DNA of 64,000 nucleotides from an uncultured Mycoplasmatota bacterium (GTDB lineage Bacteria; Bacillota_I; Bacilli_A; RF39; UBA660): contig UQRY01000002.1 of the NCBI GenBank assembly GCA_900543675.1, forward strand, positions 21,796-85,795. The letters are read 5' to 3'. Below are positions 61,562 through 64,000 of this stretch, one piece after another. Made by a program: the position numbers and the translations under genes. The first letter of the stretch is position 1; each line of letters starts with the position of its first letter. The notes beneath the pieces are model-generated. The model made no database searches and had not been told where the DNA came from. It saw only the letters and a program-made list of their open reading frames with translations.

Positions 61562-61610
61562 TCTATGAAATAGAGAAGTAAAAGAAAGTAAGAAGGGAAA
61601 AGACTGATTC

Positions 61611-62738
61611 ATGGATAGAACCAAAATAGATAGAAATGATAGGATAAGAGGTTCATTAATAGCGGGGGCAATTGGGGATGCACCTGGTTATCCAATAGAG
61701 TTTGAAAGAAATATCCAAGAAAGACAAGTTAGTAAATATATATTCGATAAGGGAATAATATCTGATGATACTCAAATGACTTTATTTACTGCTAACGCAT
61801 TATTATGGAGAGAAACAAGAGCCGTTTTAAAAGGAATCGCCCCACCTCTTAAAGATACTATTTATTTGGCTTATTTAGATTGTCTAGAAACACAGACTGG
61901 AAAGAAAAATGAAAAAACAATTTCTTGGATAAAAGAAGTACCAGAATTAAAAGAAAAAAGAGTGCCGGGAAATACTTGTTTAAGTGCTTTATTATCTGAA
62001 AAAATGGGAACTTTCGAAGAACCAATTAACCACAGTAAAGGCTGCGGAACAGTAATGAGAATTGCGCCTATTGGTTTATCTATAGAAGATCCCCTTACAG
62101 CTGGAAAAATCGCAAGAGAAGCAAGTGCCATAACACATGGACACCAGTTGGGAATGATTCCTTCTGATTTTGAAGCTATCTTCATTAATATATTAACTAA
62201 CGAAGATCTATCGCTAGAAGAATCATTAGAAAAAGCATTAAAATTGTATGCCGAAAATTCAAGTATCTATTCAGAAGAATTTAGCGACTATTTTCTCCAG
62301 TTAGTAAACAAGGCAATTGTCCTTAGTAAGGAAAATATACAAGATACTTTAGCCATCAAAGAACTAGGAGAAGGATGGGTAGCAGAAGAAGCTTTAGCGA
62401 TTGTCTTATATTCTTGTTTGAAACATCAAAATAGTATAATAGATACCTTAATATGTGCAGTCAATCATGATGGAGATAGTGATTCAACTGGAGCGATTGC
62501 CGGTAATATCATTGGTGCTTATCTAGGATATTCTTCAATAGATAAATATTACATTGATCATCTAGAATTAAAAGAATTAATCTTAGAACTAGCAGACGAT
62601 CTATCGTATTCTATAACTGATTTGTTTAGTAACGAAACAAGTAATTCGTTATGGCTAGATAAATATGTTACTTGTCAAAAGAAAAAAACATTGTTAAAGG
62701 GAGGAAAATCACGAATAATCAATTACAGGAATTTTTAA
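61611..62738 (+). CDS. ADP-ribosylglycohydrolase (DraG/ARH type)
   Basis: 375 aa. The metal-binding sites are in RIRGSLIAGAIGDAPGYPIEF, ISDDTQMTLFTANALLW (SDDTQMT) and NHDGDSDSTGAIAGNIIGAYLG. These enzymes remove ADP-ribose from proteins or nucleic acids. Family members near toxins often act as antitoxins (for example the DarG-like macro type is different). Start ATG 61611 after AAGAAGGGAAAAG. The 3' end overlaps the next gene. Confidence 0.85.
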   Translation: MDRTKIDRNDRIRGSLIAGAIGDAPGYPIEFERNIQERQVSKYIFDKGIISDDTQMTLFTANALLWRETRAVLKGIAPPLKDTIYLAYLDCLETQTGKKNEKTISWIKEVPELKEKRVPGNTCLSALLSEKMGTFEEPINHSKGCGTVMRIAPIGLSIEDPLTAGKIAREASAITHGHQLGMIPSDFEAIFINILTNEDLSLEESLEKALKLYAENSSIYSEEFSDYFLQLVNKAIVLSKENIQDTLAIKELGEGWVAEEALAIVLYSCLKHQNSIIDTLICAVNHDGDSDSTGAIAGNIIGAYLGYSSIDKYYIDHLELKELILELADDLSYSITDLFSNETSNSLWLDKYVTCQKKKTLLKGGKSRIINYRNF

Positions 62739-63175
62739 TTAAAGCTAAGAAAGAAACTTATGCTAATAGTGAAGCTGAAAAAATTAATTCTTCTAGAATT
62801 GGTTCACGGGATTATGAATATCGTAATGGGAATATGGTATATCATGATACTTATTTTGGCGGAACTAATTTTATGGGAGAAGAAGTGGTTTACTTAGAAA
62901 AAGATACGCCTATATGGGGAATGAACTACTATGGAGTAACCTTAGATGAATCACTAAGTGAAGAGGCAATGGATAAAGCATTAAGACCTGCTCTTATGTT
63001 AGTGGGTAGTGATGATACAATCCCAGTAAGAGGACCCAAAGAGTATACGAACGGTGAATACAAATATACCTTTCAGGCTACTGGAAGTATCGAATATTTT
63101 GAAGGGGAAGAAAATATTTATAAAAAGGATAAAAAAGTTTACACGTTAAAGTGTCATGGTGGAGTAATTATATGA
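62711..63175 (+). CDS. DUF5680-like protein, apparent ACG start
   Basis: About 154 aa. NNQLQEFLIKAKKETYANSEAEKINSSRIGSRDYEYRNGNMVYHDTYFGGTNFMGEEVVYLEKDTPIWGMNYYGVTLD is a full DUF5680-type domain. The ribosome-binding site GGGAGG (62699-62704) with a 6-nt spacer points to the codon at 62711, which is ACG. The only upstream alternative is TTG 62672, inside the previous gene and without a site. The product continues to 63175 (GEYKYTFQATGSIEYFEGEE). Function unknown. Confidence 0.65.
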   Translation, partial: TNNQLQEFLIKAKKETYANSEAEKINSSRIGSRDYEYRNGNMVYHDTYFGGTNFMGEEVVYLEKDTPIWGMNYYGVTLDESLSEEAMDKALRPALMLVGSDDTIPVRGPKEYTNGEYKYTFQATGSIEYFEGEENIYKKDKKVYTLKCHGGVII

Positions 63176-63939
63176 GTTTAAATAATCATATTAACGATTA
63201 TGATGCGTTCGCAGAAAAGAGACATTACGAGGTCATAAATGGAATGAAAAAATCATTACGATTTGTAGAAAAGCCAATGATGATATCGATGTTACCAAAC
63301 TTAGAAGGAAAAAGAGTACTTATGCTCGGATGTGGAACTGCAGAAGAAAGTGAAATATTAAGTAAATATAATCCAAAAAAGATAACTGGAATCGATATTT
63401 CCTCAAAATCTATAATGATTGCTAAGAAAAGTTATCCCCATTGCGAATTTTTCGTTGGAAATATGCTAGAACTCCCTTTCCAAGAAAATGAATTTGATTT
63501 TATTTTTAGCAGTTTAGCCATTAGTCATGTGGAAGATAAAGACAAAGTGTTCCAGGAATTATATAGAGTTTTAGATAATGAAGGAGAATTATTATTTTCA
63601 GTTGGGCACCCAATGAGATTTGCTACTGAAAAAATAGATTGTAATGGTACTTATTATCATGTTATAGGATTTGAAGGTGGTAGTAACGGCAATCATGTAT
63701 TAGGAAACTACATGTCTCATACCAAACAAATAAATTGTTTTAACGATAACGAAGTACTAGAAGAGTTTATAGCTCCACCATCATATTTTTTTGAAACACT
63801 GATCAATAATCATTTCACAGTTGTAAATTTTAAAGAATCTAGATGTATCGATGAATGTAAAGAAGTAGATGAATCCTATTACAATAAATTTCACGAACTA
63901 CCCCAATTTATGGCATTTTTGGCAAAGAAAGATAGATAG
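63172..63939 (+). CDS. Class I SAM-dependent methyltransferase
   Basis: 255 aa. VLMLGCGTAEESEILSKYNPKKITGIDISSKSIMIAKK is SAM motif I plus the acidic end of beta-2; NMLELPFQENEFDFIFSSLAISHVEDKDKVFQELYRVLDNEGELLFSVGHPMRF covers motifs II-III of a UbiE/COQ5-type enzyme. The substrate is unknown. ATG 63172 overlaps the preceding stop as ATGA with GGTGGAG upstream, so it is coupled to the DUF5680-like gene. Confidence 0.85.
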   Translation: MSLNNHINDYDAFAEKRHYEVINGMKKSLRFVEKPMMISMLPNLEGKRVLMLGCGTAEESEILSKYNPKKITGIDISSKSIMIAKKSYPHCEFFVGNMLELPFQENEFDFIFSSLAISHVEDKDKVFQELYRVLDNEGELLFSVGHPMRFATEKIDCNGTYYHVIGFEGGSNGNHVLGNYMSHTKQINCFNDNEVLEEFIAPPSYFFETLINNHFTVVNFKESRCIDECKEVDESYYNKFHELPQFMAFLAKKDR

Positions 63940-64000
63940 TCTTCAAGGTTCAATGTCAAGTAGTGTTGGTGGAGCCAAAACTTATGATAAATGAACTATG

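Noticed and set aside
1..64000. Mycoplasma-type code with TGA as Trp
   Set aside because: Conserved Trp positions use TGG, and TGA ends several well-aligned genes (for example trhP1 at 8474 and the methyltransferase-coupled stop at 63175).

Overview
The window looks like a chromosomal segment of an uncultivated, AT-rich Bacillota, most likely a gut Bacilli/Mollicutes-related lineage (RF39- or RFN20-like; this placement is inference). The reasons are very AT-rich coding sequence with standard-code stops (TGA ends genes at 8474, 25314, 47019 and 63175, and Trp is TGG), strong Shine-Dalgarno sequences, TTGACA/TATAAT-type promoters, and Bacilli-type genes such as the trmR/trhP1/trhP2 tRNA wobble-modification locus, a YlmH-like S4 protein and a GntR/YtrA-type ABC operon. 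No tRNA, rRNA or CRISPR array was seen.

Left part (1-10961): the 3' part of trmR is followed by a terminator, a new promoter and four tandem unknown paralogues of about 550-570 aa, then trhP1 and trhP2. The paralogue cluster separates genes that are adjacent in Bacillus. 10.9-14.9 kb holds a TetR repressor divergent from an MMPL/RND exporter with an operator-like spacer, and a short-chain dehydrogenase. 15-19.7 kb holds a Fic protein, an aminotransferase-acetyltransferase fusion and a membrane-bound XRE regulator. 19.7-22.7 kb is an overlapping three-gene operon related to the 2-hydroxyacyl-CoA dehydratase/activase system.

22.8-36.5 kb carries many small transcription units: an S4 RNA-binding protein, a secreted nuclease, a membrane thioredoxin, a LysM protein whose ribosome-binding site lies in a 14-bp perfect inverted repeat, UV endonuclease, a GntR-ABC operon, a uracil-DNA-glycosylase-like protein, an acetyltransferase, an ASCH/transglutaminase-like fusion, a putative metallopeptidase, an RNase Z-like hydrolase, a MazG-like protein and a lipoprotein.

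36.6-40.6 kb is a decayed, mobile-element-rich stretch. It has a frameshifted YdcF-like gene, an ORF-less group II intron (about 37403-38269) and a dead IS1182-like element. The intron sits between promoter plus Shine-Dalgarno and the start codon of a SipW/TasA-type surface protein. Exact splicing would assemble the ribosome-binding site. The intron loop that should pair with the 5' exon is itself complementary to the Shine-Dalgarno sequence. This is the strongest candidate for an undescribed regulatory arrangement.

40.8-54 kb is accessory. It has a 1018-aa unknown protein, a DUF362 protein, a collagen-like protein, membrane proteins, a C39-like peptidase next to an amidoligase, two overlapping genes encoding three dCTP-deaminase-fold domains whose catalytic residues are divided between them, and a ClpX-like AAA+ protein without the ClpP-binding loop. 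54-64 kb has a PepSY protein, a CYTH protein, GNAT, small membrane proteins, two XRE regulators, a Dam-type methylase with an overlapping restriction endonuclease, DUF4241, an ADP-ribosylglycohydrolase, DUF5680 (apparently without a canonical start codon) and a SAM methyltransferase. Several small genes are broken by single-base indels, so either this strain is decaying genes or the assembly has homopolymer errors.
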